Assembly: GCA_964397015.1 (NCBI GenBank)
Contig: CAYNHL010000081.1
Coordinates: forward strand, 1-16,593
Source of the DNA: MADRE2 sp964397015
GTDB taxonomy: Bacteria; Desulfobacterota; Desulfobacteria; Desulfobacterales; Desulfobacteraceae
Reading direction: 5' to 3'
Length of the DNA stretch: 16,593 bases
Each line of letters starts with the position of its first letter. Within the stretch, counting starts at the first letter, position 1. Shown in pieces: positions 1 to 6,887 of this stretch. Under the pieces are notes generated by a model. That model saw only the letters and a list, made by a program, of their open reading frames with translations, had not been told where the DNA came from and made no database searches. Both the position numbers and the translations under genes were made by a program.

Positions 1-1
1 C

Positions 2-181
2 AGCATTACATTACCGCCTTTTCCAGGCCAGTCAACCGGAACTTTTTTCAAGGTAATTATAGACAAATCTTCAATGGTCAATGTTTTGATTTTGAATGCC
101 TGCCTGGGATTTTTTGGAAGTATATTGCCAGCGATAAAATCCACTAATATTAATATTGTTGAGGGCCTAAGATATGATTAA
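2..181 (+). CDS. ABC transporter permease, FtsX/LolC-MacB type (C-terminal 59 residues only)
   Basis: This is an open frame entering from the left edge and ending at TAA 179-181. The last residues read like the final transmembrane helix and tail of an FtsX-domain permease: a hydrophobic run (VLILNACLGFFGSILPAI) followed by K-S-T-N-I-N-I-V-E-G-L-R-Y-D. The P-A-x-(K/R)-(A/S)-x-x-x-x-(I/P)-x-E-x-L-R ending is typical of MacB/LolC/LolE permeases, which move lipoproteins, antibiotics or other cargo out of the inner membrane. Its stop overlaps the next start by 8 bases (ATG at 174), suggesting translational coupling with the LolA-like gene. The fragment is short, so the family call rests on the tail motif and on the downstream envelope genes. 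Confidence 0.7.
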   Translation, partial: SITLPPFPGQSTGTFFKVIIDKSSMVNVLILNACLGFFGSILPAIKSTNINIVEGLRYD

Positions 182-908
182 AAAATGGTGGTTTGTTTTT
201 TTTATTCTCCCGATCGCTTATTCTTTTGGACAGGAACCGGAAAAAAATAATTTGGATTTGATAGATATAGTTGAAAAAATCAATACAATCGAAAGAAAAT
301 ATTACTCTTTTGAAAAATATTTAAAAATTCATGAATTTGACCTGGATGATAAAGTTTTAAGTACGGCAAAAATCAAATTGCTCAGAAAAGGCAATAATTC
401 CTTAACTGTATTTTTGTCCCCGGCAAAACAAAAAGGAAAAATTATTTTGCAAATAGACGATTCTTATTACATTTATTTCCCCAAGGCAAAAAAATATGCC
501 CGCATTTCGCCCCGTTCAAATATGTTTGGAAGCGTTGCTATCGGTGATATTATGACGCCGCCGCTTTTAGAAAATTATAATTATGCATTACTGGAAAAAC
601 AAGAGGATAAAATCCTGATAGAGTTCACTGCAAAGCAAGGGAAAAAAGTGGCGTTTTATAAAAAAATTTCCACCTTTCGTGTCGATCGGAAAAATGAAGG
701 CCTGACTAAAGTTGAGAATTATACAAAAAGTGGTGTTTTGTTTGGGACGGCATTCTATAACAATTATCAAAATGATTTGCCTGTAAACATCAAAGTGACA
801 AATATTCTTAATAAAAACCGTTATGCCGTCATCACCGTACTGTCCGAAGAGCCAAAAGAATTTGACGATTGGATATTTAAACCTTCATATCTGAAATATA
901 TTCAATAG
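174..908 (+). CDS. Periplasmic outer-membrane lipoprotein-sorting protein (LolA-like)
   Basis: The 244-residue protein has an N-terminal signal peptide (MIKKWWFVFFILPIAYSFG, cleavage probably near residue 19-20). The mature part resembles the LolA-like family often annotated 'outer membrane lipoprotein-sorting protein': a 'FLSPAKQKGKIIL' segment at about residues 80-92, then a 'YYIYFPKAKKYARISP' strand, a 'GD-I' turn and a 'NYNYAL' segment. These correspond to the family pattern of P-x-x-x-KG, W/Y-x-YxP and rIs followed by a D/Y motif. Family members are thought to form a half-barrel that carries lipid-modified or hydrophobic cargo across the periplasm. The start overlaps the permease stop, and an outer-membrane barrel gene follows after 30 bases, so all three probably form one export route. 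The gene is clearly AT-rich compared with the genes right of 2.2 kb. The cargo is unknown. Confidence 0.75.
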   Translation: MIKKWWFVFFILPIAYSFGQEPEKNNLDLIDIVEKINTIERKYYSFEKYLKIHEFDLDDKVLSTAKIKLLRKGNNSLTVFLSPAKQKGKIILQIDDSYYIYFPKAKKYARISPRSNMFGSVAIGDIMTPPLLENYNYALLEKQEDKILIEFTAKQGKKVAFYKKISTFRVDRKNEGLTKVENYTKSGVLFGTAFYNNYQNDLPVNIKVTNILNKNRYAVITVLSEEPKEFDDWIFKPSYLKYIQ

Positions 909-938
909 TGTTTCCCTGTTTTAAGGTACCTGTATACA

Positions 939-2120
939 ATGAAAATTCTTTCGCCATGCATCTTTATGATCTTCATCTGTTTTACCTCCACAGGTTTTTC
1001 CCTTGACCATTCCTTGAAACTGAACAGTGACTTTTCAAATCAGGATAACAATTCTGTATTTTATGAAAAGGGGGATATTTATCAGTATTTTTTAACATTG
1101 GAAACTCAAGGAGATTATATTCTTTCCGATAATTTATTTCTTAATTTCAGAGATGAAATTTCATTGGATCTTGAAACCGGTGAAGGAGAATTATTCTTGT
1201 ATTCAATCAATATGGAATATTTTCTCCAGCCCGAGCTTGCATTAAATATTGGCAAAAACAGTTTAAATTACAGCAACTCCAATAATTGGACCTTTCTGGA
1301 TATTTATGAAAAAAGATTATCGAGAAATGAGACCATTGGAGTTTGGATGGGCAGCATTTTCTATTTTCCCCTTGGGGTAAGTTTATTTTACATACCTGAG
1401 ATTGATTCAATTCACCATTCGATTGCCAATCAGGATAACGAAGTTGCCGGGGTGTCATTCTCGAAGACAACGGACCATTTGAACTTATATTTTGTTCCAA
1501 GTTATAACTTCACTGACAGTCTTCAGTCATATAGACTGTCCGCGAACTACAACAATGAGTTCATGAAAAATTTTATTCTTCAAATTGATACACAATTCTA
1601 CCAGAAGGATAGTGTTTGCTTCATACGCCAATCACCTTACTATGCCTGGTTAGCCACGAAAAAGGATAAGCAGTTTTTCAATCAAACGGTCATTGGCGTA
1701 AAAACTCTGTTCCCTTATGATTTCAGTATTACTACGGAATTCTATTACAATCAGGCCGGATATGATAAAAACGAGTATTCGGAATTTAAAAGCAGACTGC
1801 AGGCGAATATAAACAATTTCAGACAAATTGCCAGAGATTATCTTGCATTGCTATACGATTCCCAAACAGATTTGTGCAAATATTATTTAGGCTTCTTAGT
1901 AAATAAAGATAATTTCATTGAAGATTTAAGTATAACCCTTGGAGCAAAATTCAATCTTTATGATTTCTCTTACATCCTTTTCAATGAATACGAATACAGC
2001 ATCACTGAAAATCTCTCCATAACGTCGACAATTGCCTGGCAAAATGGTGAAGACTATTCTGAATTTGAACAGCGCTTTTATAAATTCAGCATGGAAACAA
2101 CAGTTGTATGGAATTTTTAA
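939..2120 (+). CDS. Predicted outer-membrane beta-barrel protein, unknown family
   Basis: The 393-residue protein begins with a signal peptide (hydrophobic residues about 5-20, ending near T-G-F-S). The remainder is dominated by alternating aromatic/hydrophobic and polar residues with many Tyr, Phe and Asn, as in transmembrane beta-strands. It ends in a strand with a terminal phenylalanine (TTVVWNF), the usual C-terminal signature recognised by the BAM machinery. I do not recognise a named family; proteins like this are often called hypothetical or alginate-export-like. It follows the LolA-like gene by 30 bases on the same strand and shares its AT-rich composition, so it is probably the outer-membrane component of the same envelope system. 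The Shine-Dalgarno is weak (AAGG about 12 bases upstream), which fits read-through translation from the upstream genes. Function beyond the barrel prediction is not visible. Confidence 0.65.
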   Translation: MKILSPCIFMIFICFTSTGFSLDHSLKLNSDFSNQDNNSVFYEKGDIYQYFLTLETQGDYILSDNLFLNFRDEISLDLETGEGELFLYSINMEYFLQPELALNIGKNSLNYSNSNNWTFLDIYEKRLSRNETIGVWMGSIFYFPLGVSLFYIPEIDSIHHSIANQDNEVAGVSFSKTTDHLNLYFVPSYNFTDSLQSYRLSANYNNEFMKNFILQIDTQFYQKDSVCFIRQSPYYAWLATKKDKQFFNQTVIGVKTLFPYDFSITTEFYYNQAGYDKNEYSEFKSRLQANINNFRQIARDYLALLYDSQTDLCKYYLGFLVNKDNFIEDLSITLGAKFNLYDFSYILFNEYEYSITENLSITSTIAWQNGEDYSEFEQRFYKFSMETTVVWNF

Positions 2121-2211
2121 TTGTTATCGAACACCGGGCTTTTGCTATACTGGACTAAAAAATAACGCCGGCTTTTTGATGATATGCAGAATTTGTGCGG
2201 TAATGTTCCTG

Positions 2212-3000
2212 TCAGCAGGAAAACAGGGAAATTGTAAACTCAGCGCCGTCGGGCGGGTCGGATTTAACTTCAATTGTGCCGTTGTGGTCTTCGACAATGG
2301 TGGACACGACAGACAGGCCTAATCCCACGCCTTTTCCTTTTTTCCTGGTTGTATAGAAAGGCTCGAAAATATGCGTCATTATACCTTTGTCAATCCCGGG
2401 GCCCGTGTCTTTAAACCTGATAAAGACGGTGTTTTCATCCGGTTTTGAAAAAGTGGATACAATCAGCCTGCCCCCGCCCTGGTCAGCCATGCTGGCTGCG
2501 GCATTGGAAATGATATTCATGAATACCTGCTTTAGCTGATCTTCGGATCCCCTGACCAGCGGCAGATCATTTTCAAATAACCGTTCTACATTTACATGAT
2601 TGATTTTCAACAGGTTTGAGTTGAGCACCAGCGTCTGGTCGATCAGGCTGTTGATATCGCAGGGAACGAGCTCGAGTTTCGACTGGCGTGCGAACATGAG
2701 CAGATTGTTTACAATGCCGCTGATACGGCGGGTCTCTGTTTCCATCAGGTTTAAATAATGCAAAAACAGGCCCATTTCCCTGGATTCCACATTTTCTTCC
2801 CTGATGATCCTTTGACTGAGCATCAGCATATTCAAAATACCGGATACCGGGTTGTTGATTTCATGGACAACCGAGGAGGCAAGCTTGCCCAAAGAGGCCA
2901 TCTTGTCCTGGTGAAGCAGTCTTTCCCGGGTATCTTCCAGCTGCCGGGTACACGCTGCCAGCCGTTCTTTCAATTCTTTTTCTTCCCTGGATTCACCCAT
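2212..3000 (-). CDS. Soluble sensor histidine kinase (HisKA + HATPase_c)
   Basis: The 262-residue protein opens with a heptad-like charged helix (residues about 4-30), followed by the H-box MASLGKLASSVVHEINNP with the phospho-acceptor His46. The ATP-binding domain has all boxes: N-box (QVFMNIISNAA), G1 (DTGPGID), F-box (FEPFYTTRKKGKG) and G2 (GVGLGLSV). There is no membrane segment, PAS or GAF domain, so it may sense through a partner or the coiled coil. I start it at the ATG at 3000, which has GGAG eight to nine bases upstream; the same frame extends to a TTG at 3102 without a comparable ribosome site. NtrB-like kinases of this build usually pair with NtrC-type regulators, and one is encoded at 5509-6873. 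It is transcribed away from the GcvH-like pair, and the shared interval holds candidate sigma-54 promoters. Pairing with that regulator is inference. Confidence 0.9.
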   Translation of the reverse strand: MGESREEKELKERLAACTRQLEDTRERLLHQDKMASLGKLASSVVHEINNPVSGILNMLMLSQRIIREENVESREMGLFLHYLNLMETETRRISGIVNNLLMFARQSKLELVPCDINSLIDQTLVLNSNLLKINHVNVERLFENDLPLVRGSEDQLKQVFMNIISNAAASMADQGGGRLIVSTFSKPDENTVFIRFKDTGPGIDKGIMTHIFEPFYTTRKKGKGVGLGLSVVSTIVEDHNGTIEVKSDPPDGAEFTISLFSC

Positions 3001-3061
3001 GAAACGGTCTCCGGTGGATATTATCAAGATAAACTCAACCTTACCACAGGGGTGCAAAATG

Positions 3062-3079
3062 GTGCAAGTGTCAATCCTG
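3062..3079 (-). promoter_or_regulatory. Candidate sigma-54 promoter for the histidine kinase
   Basis: Reading the minus strand, AGG (-24) is followed by TTGCA (-12), with GG (3077-3076) and GC (3065-3064) separated by exactly 10 bases, the spacing required by sigma-54. Transcription would begin near 3052, about 50 bases before the kinase start at 3000. The -24 element is imperfect (AGGAT rather than TGGCA), so this is a candidate only. Confidence 0.35.
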
Positions 3080-3322
3080 CCTGCCTTACCATGGAAATAC
3101 AACTGTGGGAATGATCGACAAACTGCCGGATTTTACCACATGGCGGCCATAAACCAGCCCCGGGCATCTACGGGCCATGCACGGCTCTTTTTTCAGGATC
3201 ACGGGTGTAGGAAAACACCACGTTGGACATGATATCCAGACAATGGGACAAAAACGGATGTTTTATTAAAAAACCATTATAAATCAGGGAGTTGAAATCA
3301 GATCATTTCGTTTGCCCACAGG

Positions 3323-3338
3323 TGGTATCCTTTTTGCT
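3323..3338 (+). promoter_or_regulatory. Sigma-54 (-24/-12) promoter for the GcvH-like pair
   Basis: The sequence TGGTATCCTTTTTGCT matches the sigma-54 pattern TGGCAC-N5-TTGCW. The invariant GG (3324-3325) and GC (3336-3337) are exactly 10 bases apart. The predicted start of transcription is about 3349, leaving a short leader before the GAGGAGGT ribosome site (3374-3381) and the ATG at 3387. Sigma-54 needs an AAA+ activator, and one is encoded at 5509-6873. Small inverted repeats about 85-120 bases upstream (3204-3219, GGTGT...ACACC; 3224-3238, TGGA...TCCA) could be activator sites, but that is speculative. Confidence 0.7.
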
Positions 3339-3386
3339 CTTTTATTAAATAAAAACGAAACACCATCAAACATCGAGGAGGTCACC

Positions 3387-4271
3387 ATGGAAATCAGACA
3401 AACACGGACAACCTGGAAGCCGGCGGACAAAGGCAAATCCCATGACTGCCTGTGGATGCAGTCCGGTGCGATCAAAAAGAAATACTGCAGCCAGTTTCAT
3501 GCATGTGACAGCTGCAGGTATGATAAGGCCATGCAGGAGAGGGTAGAAACAGGGCAGCAGGTTTCCTGGCAGAAAGTCATGCGGGAAAAGGGTGGCATAA
3601 ACAGGGTTTGCAGGCATACCATGACAGGTCGATTCGACATGAAAGCCTGCCCCATGAACTACAACTGTTCACGGTGTGAATTTGACCAGTATCTTGAAGA
3701 CACCCTGGCACCCCGGATAGGACCGGACAAAACAGCAATGAAAAATATCAAGGGATTTGAACTTGCAGGCGACCGCTTTTTTCACAAAGGCCATGCCTGG
3801 GTCAGCATCGAAAGCGGGGGGATCGTCCGTATCGGCCTGGATGATTTCAGTTTCAAGCTCCTGGGTGAGGCGGACGCTTTCGAACTGCCCCTTGCCGGAC
3901 AGGAACTTCAGCAGGACAAGATCGGATGGGGAATGAAGGTCGGCGGCAACCTTGCCGATGTCAGATCCCCGGTCAACGGGGTGGTTACCCAGACCAACAT
4001 TTCCGCCGGAAAACAGGCGGCCAGTGATCCATATGACAGCGGATGGCTCATGACCGTTCACAATAACGATATCCGGGCCATGACCGAAGACCTGTTCGCT
4101 GAAGGGGAGAGCGTCCTCTGGCTTGAAGACGAAATAGAAACACTGGAAAACATGATAGAGTCGGTGGCCGGGCCGCTGAGCGCCGACGGCGGATTCATCC
4201 AGCCGAACGTCTATGGTGCCATGCCCTCCCTGGGATGGCAGAACCTGACCCGCCGGTTCCTTGGAACCTGA
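3387..4271 (+). CDS. GcvH-like protein with duplicated Cys4 module, lipoyl lysine absent
   Basis: The 294-residue protein starts at the ATG at 3387 behind a strong GAGGAGGT; an in-frame TTG at 3312 is rejected because it lies upstream of the promoter. Residues 21-43 and 75-97 are two copies of the same cysteine pattern, CX12CX5CX2C (C21, C34, C40, C43; C75, C88, C94, C97), probably metal-binding (zinc or Fe-S). Residues about 130-225 are a glycine-cleavage H-protein-like domain: FFHKGHAWV, VRIGLDDF, ELPLAG, SPVNGVV and a PYDSGW motif. Aligned without gaps to E. coli GcvH between the conserved Gly and the Pro of SPVNG, the lipoylated Lys is replaced by Gly187, so it is unlikely to be an ordinary lipoyl carrier. 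A C-terminal extension (residues 265-293, ADGG...P-x-L-x-W) is shared with the next gene. The function is unknown; a sensory or scaffold role is possible. Confidence 0.8.
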   Translation: MEIRQTRTTWKPADKGKSHDCLWMQSGAIKKKYCSQFHACDSCRYDKAMQERVETGQQVSWQKVMREKGGINRVCRHTMTGRFDMKACPMNYNCSRCEFDQYLEDTLAPRIGPDKTAMKNIKGFELAGDRFFHKGHAWVSIESGGIVRIGLDDFSFKLLGEADAFELPLAGQELQQDKIGWGMKVGGNLADVRSPVNGVVTQTNISAGKQAASDPYDSGWLMTVHNNDIRAMTEDLFAEGESVLWLEDEIETLENMIESVAGPLSADGGFIQPNVYGAMPSLGWQNLTRRFLGT

Positions 4272-4300
4272 ATGACTGCGGGCATGCAGCAGGGGGACGG

Positions 4301-4978
4301 ATGAACACCATAAATAAAATAAAAGAGGCCGGCGATGGGGCCTGCAGCAGGAACCATCGCCTCGATGACCTGGAAAGCAGCCGGTATACCGATGATCCGT
4401 ACAGGGTCAACGCCGTGATAACACCTGTCGGATACAAGGACATCAACGGTGTTGCCCTGCCGGCGGGATATTATCTTCACTCCGGGCACACCTGGGTGAA
4501 AATCGGAGAAAACCATATTGTAAAGATTGGAGTGGATGATTTTGCCGCCCGGCTTTTTGGATGTTTTGACCAGGTGGACACCCCTGAAGAGGGAAAACGG
4601 GTAGTACAGGGAAAAGCTGCGATACGGGCAGCAAGACAGGGCAGGCATGTCTTTTTTGCATCTCCTGTGACCGGTGTCGTCATGCAGGTCAATCCGGCTA
4701 TAACCGACGAGCCCGAACGGATAAACAGGGCCCCGTACTCGAAAGGCTGGATTCTCGAGGTGTACTGCCCGCACCTGGTTTTTGACCTCAAACACCTGGC
4801 ATTCACGGATTATGCCCGGGATCTCGTCCAGGAATCCGTGGACAGGCTCTACAGGGTGCTGGAGCAGGAAAGCGGTCTAATGGCGGCAGACGGGGGCCGG
4901 CTTTCCAATGATATATTCGGCAGTGTACCCCAACTGTCCTGGAACAGGCTTGTCGACCTGTTTATCTCAAATCCCTGA
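4301..4978 (+). CDS. GcvH-like protein, second copy, lipoyl lysine absent
   Basis: The 225-residue paralogue of the preceding gene begins 29 bases after it, at the ATG at 4301 with AGGGGG upstream; an in-frame start at 4235 would overlap the first gene and has no ribosome site. It lacks the Cys modules but keeps the H-protein fold: YYLHSGHTWV (about 58-66), VKIGVDDFAARLFG (74-87), SPVTGVVMQVN (121-131) and APYSKGWILEV (144-154). Ungapped alignment with E. coli GcvH places Gly114 where the lipoyl lysine should be, as in its neighbour. The C-terminal part ends with the same ADGG...GS-V-P-x-L-x-W pattern (residues 196-214). The two are presumably co-transcribed from the sigma-54 promoter at 3323. 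The 3' end overlaps the convergent archaemetzincin gene by 17 bases. The role is unknown; the conserved pair may act together. Confidence 0.8.
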   Translation: MNTINKIKEAGDGACSRNHRLDDLESSRYTDDPYRVNAVITPVGYKDINGVALPAGYYLHSGHTWVKIGENHIVKIGVDDFAARLFGCFDQVDTPEEGKRVVQGKAAIRAARQGRHVFFASPVTGVVMQVNPAITDEPERINRAPYSKGWILEVYCPHLVFDLKHLAFTDYARDLVQESVDRLYRVLEQESGLMAADGGRLSNDIFGSVPQLSWNRLVDLFISNP

Positions 4979-5507
4979 TGGCATCCGAAAGCATGATCCG
5001 GCAGTACCGGCAGAACTGGTCGCTTTTATTATCAACGTCTTCGATACTTCGACAGTAATGCATCATGCATTTACTGTCCCGGCAGTGTCTCAGGTCAAAG
5101 GTGTGGCCCAGCTCGTGTACGGCTTCCTTGATAATTCTGCGGTAACCGCTTTGAACCGTGTCCAGGTCCAGGACCAGCCTGGATATGGATATCACGGCTG
5201 CGGTTCCTCCCAGCTGGGCCTCCCCGTACACATATGTCAATACCGGGATAAAAAGGTCTTTTTTCGTTATACCCAGTATTTTCAGGCAGTCCGCAGGAGC
5301 GTTTGCTTCAAGGGCGGCAAGTATCGGGGTGGATGCGTATTGCCTGCGGTTATCATCCCAGGCGAATTCTATATTGTCAATTACCGGGGCAATGCGGGTG
5401 TCGAGCCCGAAGGCCTGTTGAACACCAAATGCCACCGCCTCGATAATCCAATCGGAAATATCGCCGACAGGGGAAATCACGATACCCTGTTTTCGGCTCA
5501 TGGCCAC
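4962..5507 (-). CDS. amzA: Archaemetzincin-like zinc metalloprotease
   Basis: The 181-residue protein has the archaemetzincin signature: HELGHTFDLRHC (H131, E132, H135, H141, C142), then x4-C-x-M (C147, M149) and a C-terminal CxxC (C166, C169), close to the family pattern HEXXHXXGX3CX4CXMX17CXXC. H131/H135/H141 should bind the catalytic zinc, E132 is the general base and the four cysteines a structural zinc. The usual metzincin Gly in HEXXHXXG is Asp138 here. There is no signal peptide, so it is probably cytoplasmic. Substrates of bacterial members are not known. The start is ambiguous: GTG 5507 has GGGA six bases upstream, while an in-frame ATG follows at 5501. It begins one base after the NtrC-type gene stops and is the last gene of the minus-strand run; it overlaps the convergent GcvH-like gene at its 3' end. 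Confidence 0.85.
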   Translation of the reverse strand: MAMSRKQGIVISPVGDISDWIIEAVAFGVQQAFGLDTRIAPVIDNIEFAWDDNRRQYASTPILAALEANAPADCLKILGITKKDLFIPVLTYVYGEAQLGGTAAVISISRLVLDLDTVQSGYRRIIKEAVHELGHTFDLRHCRDSKCMMHYCRSIEDVDNKSDQFCRYCRIMLSDAIRDLR

Positions 5508-5508
5508 T

Positions 5509-6873
5509 TCATATCCCGGTGCTGCCTGAATCAGGTTTTTTCAGGCCGAGCCGCTTGATTTTATTGTACAATGTAGACCGGTCAATGCCCAGGCGGCCGG
5601 CACTTTTTGAAATGTTCCACCCTGTGTCGTCCAGCACCCTTGCGATATGAGCGGATTCGACTTCCTTCAAGGTAAGAAAACCGGGGAAATCGAGGGGTTC
5701 GGCACTCTTTTTGATGGGCAGGTCCTCAACGTCTATGGTATTGGATTTACATACAACCACGGCACGCTCGACGGCATTGGAAAGCTCCCTTATATTTCCC
5801 GGCCATTCATAAACCATGAGTGCATCCATGGCATCCCGGCTTATACGCTGGACACTCCTGTTTATTTCCTGGTTGTACTTGACCAGAAAATGGTCCGCCA
5901 GAAGGGGGATATCCTCTTTCCGGCTCCGCAGAGGCGGCATGGTGAAATGAATCACATTGAGGCGGTAGAACAGATCTTTTCTAAAGGTCTTGTCTTCGAT
6001 GGCCTGCTCGAGGTCTGCATGGGTGGCGGCAATGACCCTGAAATCAGCTGATATTGGCTGGGTACCGCCTACCTTGTAAAAAATTTTCTCTTCCAGCACC
6101 TCGAGCAGGTCAATCTGCATGCGCATGCTGATTTCCCCTATTTCATCGAGGAAAAGCGTACCGCTGCAGGCCATTTCCAAACGCCCCTTCCGGGTTTCCT
6201 TGGCATCGGTGAACGCACCTTTCTGGTGGCCGAACAGCTCGCTTTCCATGATATGGGGAGGTACGGCCCCGCAGTTCACGCTGACAAAAGGACCGTCTCT
6301 GCGCGGACTGTTGGAATGGATGGCCTTGGCCGCAAGCCCCTTTCCCGTGCCGGTTTCACCTGTAATCAGCACGGTCGCTTCTGAATCGCCTATATCTTCG
6401 ATAAGGCTGAACACTTCCTGCATGGGCGCGGACTGGCCAATCATGTTCTCAAATCTTGACCGCTGCTGGTATTCCTCCTTTAAAAACAGGTTTTCCTTTT
6501 TCTGGGACCGGTGTGAAACAAGTTTTTCTATCACGACACCGAGTTCGTTGGGATCGAAAGGTTTCAAAAGGTAATCAAAGGCATGCGACTTCATGGCCTG
6601 GACAGCCGATGGGATGGAGCCGAATGCGGTGACCATTATCACGTCGATATCAGGATAATGCTCCTTGACATGCTTTAAGACATCCATGCCGCTGATACCG
6701 TCCATGCGGATATCCAAAAGCATGATATCGAAATTTTGTGATTTTATGATTTCAAGTGCGTCTTCACCGCTGGCTGCCGTCTTCACATAGTGCCCGTCCC
6801 GCTCGAGCCACCCGGCCAAAGATTCCCTGATGATCAATTCATCGTCCACCACCAGAATCTTTACCTGTTCCAT
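5509..6873 (-). CDS. NtrC-family sigma-54-dependent response regulator (REC-AAA+-Fis)
   Basis: The 454-residue protein has three domains in order. The receiver (residues 5-118) has acidic pocket D10/D11, phospho-acceptor D54, T82 and K104. The AAA+ domain (about 145-375) has Walker A GETGTGKG (172-179), Walker B FLDEIGE and R-finger region FRKDLFYRLN. The Fis-type HTH is at about 403-445. The loop that contacts sigma-54 reads GAFTDA (219-224) instead of GAFTGA. I start at the ATG at 6873 (GGGG seven bases upstream); the frame extends to 6951 but would overlap metF. It lies 14 bases after metF, so it is probably co-transcribed with the methylene-THF reductase genes. Its likely kinase partner is the one at 2212-3000 or the one cut off at the right edge. 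The sigma-54 promoter at 3323 is a plausible target. Confidence 0.93.
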   Translation of the reverse strand: MEQVKILVVDDELIIRESLAGWLERDGHYVKTAASGEDALEIIKSQNFDIMLLDIRMDGISGMDVLKHVKEHYPDIDVIMVTAFGSIPSAVQAMKSHAFDYLLKPFDPNELGVVIEKLVSHRSQKKENLFLKEEYQQRSRFENMIGQSAPMQEVFSLIEDIGDSEATVLITGETGTGKGLAAKAIHSNSPRRDGPFVSVNCGAVPPHIMESELFGHQKGAFTDAKETRKGRLEMACSGTLFLDEIGEISMRMQIDLLEVLEEKIFYKVGGTQPISADFRVIAATHADLEQAIEDKTFRKDLFYRLNVIHFTMPPLRSRKEDIPLLADHFLVKYNQEINRSVQRISRDAMDALMVYEWPGNIRELSNAVERAVVVCKSNTIDVEDLPIKKSAEPLDFPGFLTLKEVESAHIARVLDDTGWNISKSAGRLGIDRSTLYNKIKRLGLKKPDSGSTGI

Positions 6874-6887
6874 AAATACCCCGTAAC

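Noticed and set aside
2155..2180. Terminator between the convergent barrel and kinase genes
   Set aside because: GCCGGC followed by TTTTT is present, but I could not find arms able to form a stem with a loop.
3001..3102. Longer histidine kinase from a TTG at 3102
   Set aside because: No ribosome site, no recognisable domain in the extra 34 residues, and a candidate promoter lies inside; ATG 3000 has GGAG.
3936..3938. Lys184 of the first GcvH-like protein as a lipoylation site
   Set aside because: It lies three residues before the lipoyl position in an ungapped alignment, corresponding to the Glu of ESVKA, and the second copy has no matching lysine.
4908..5558. Plus-strand ORF of 216 residues
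   Set aside because: It is antisense to amzA, which carries a full metalloprotease motif; the plus-strand translation shows no domain.
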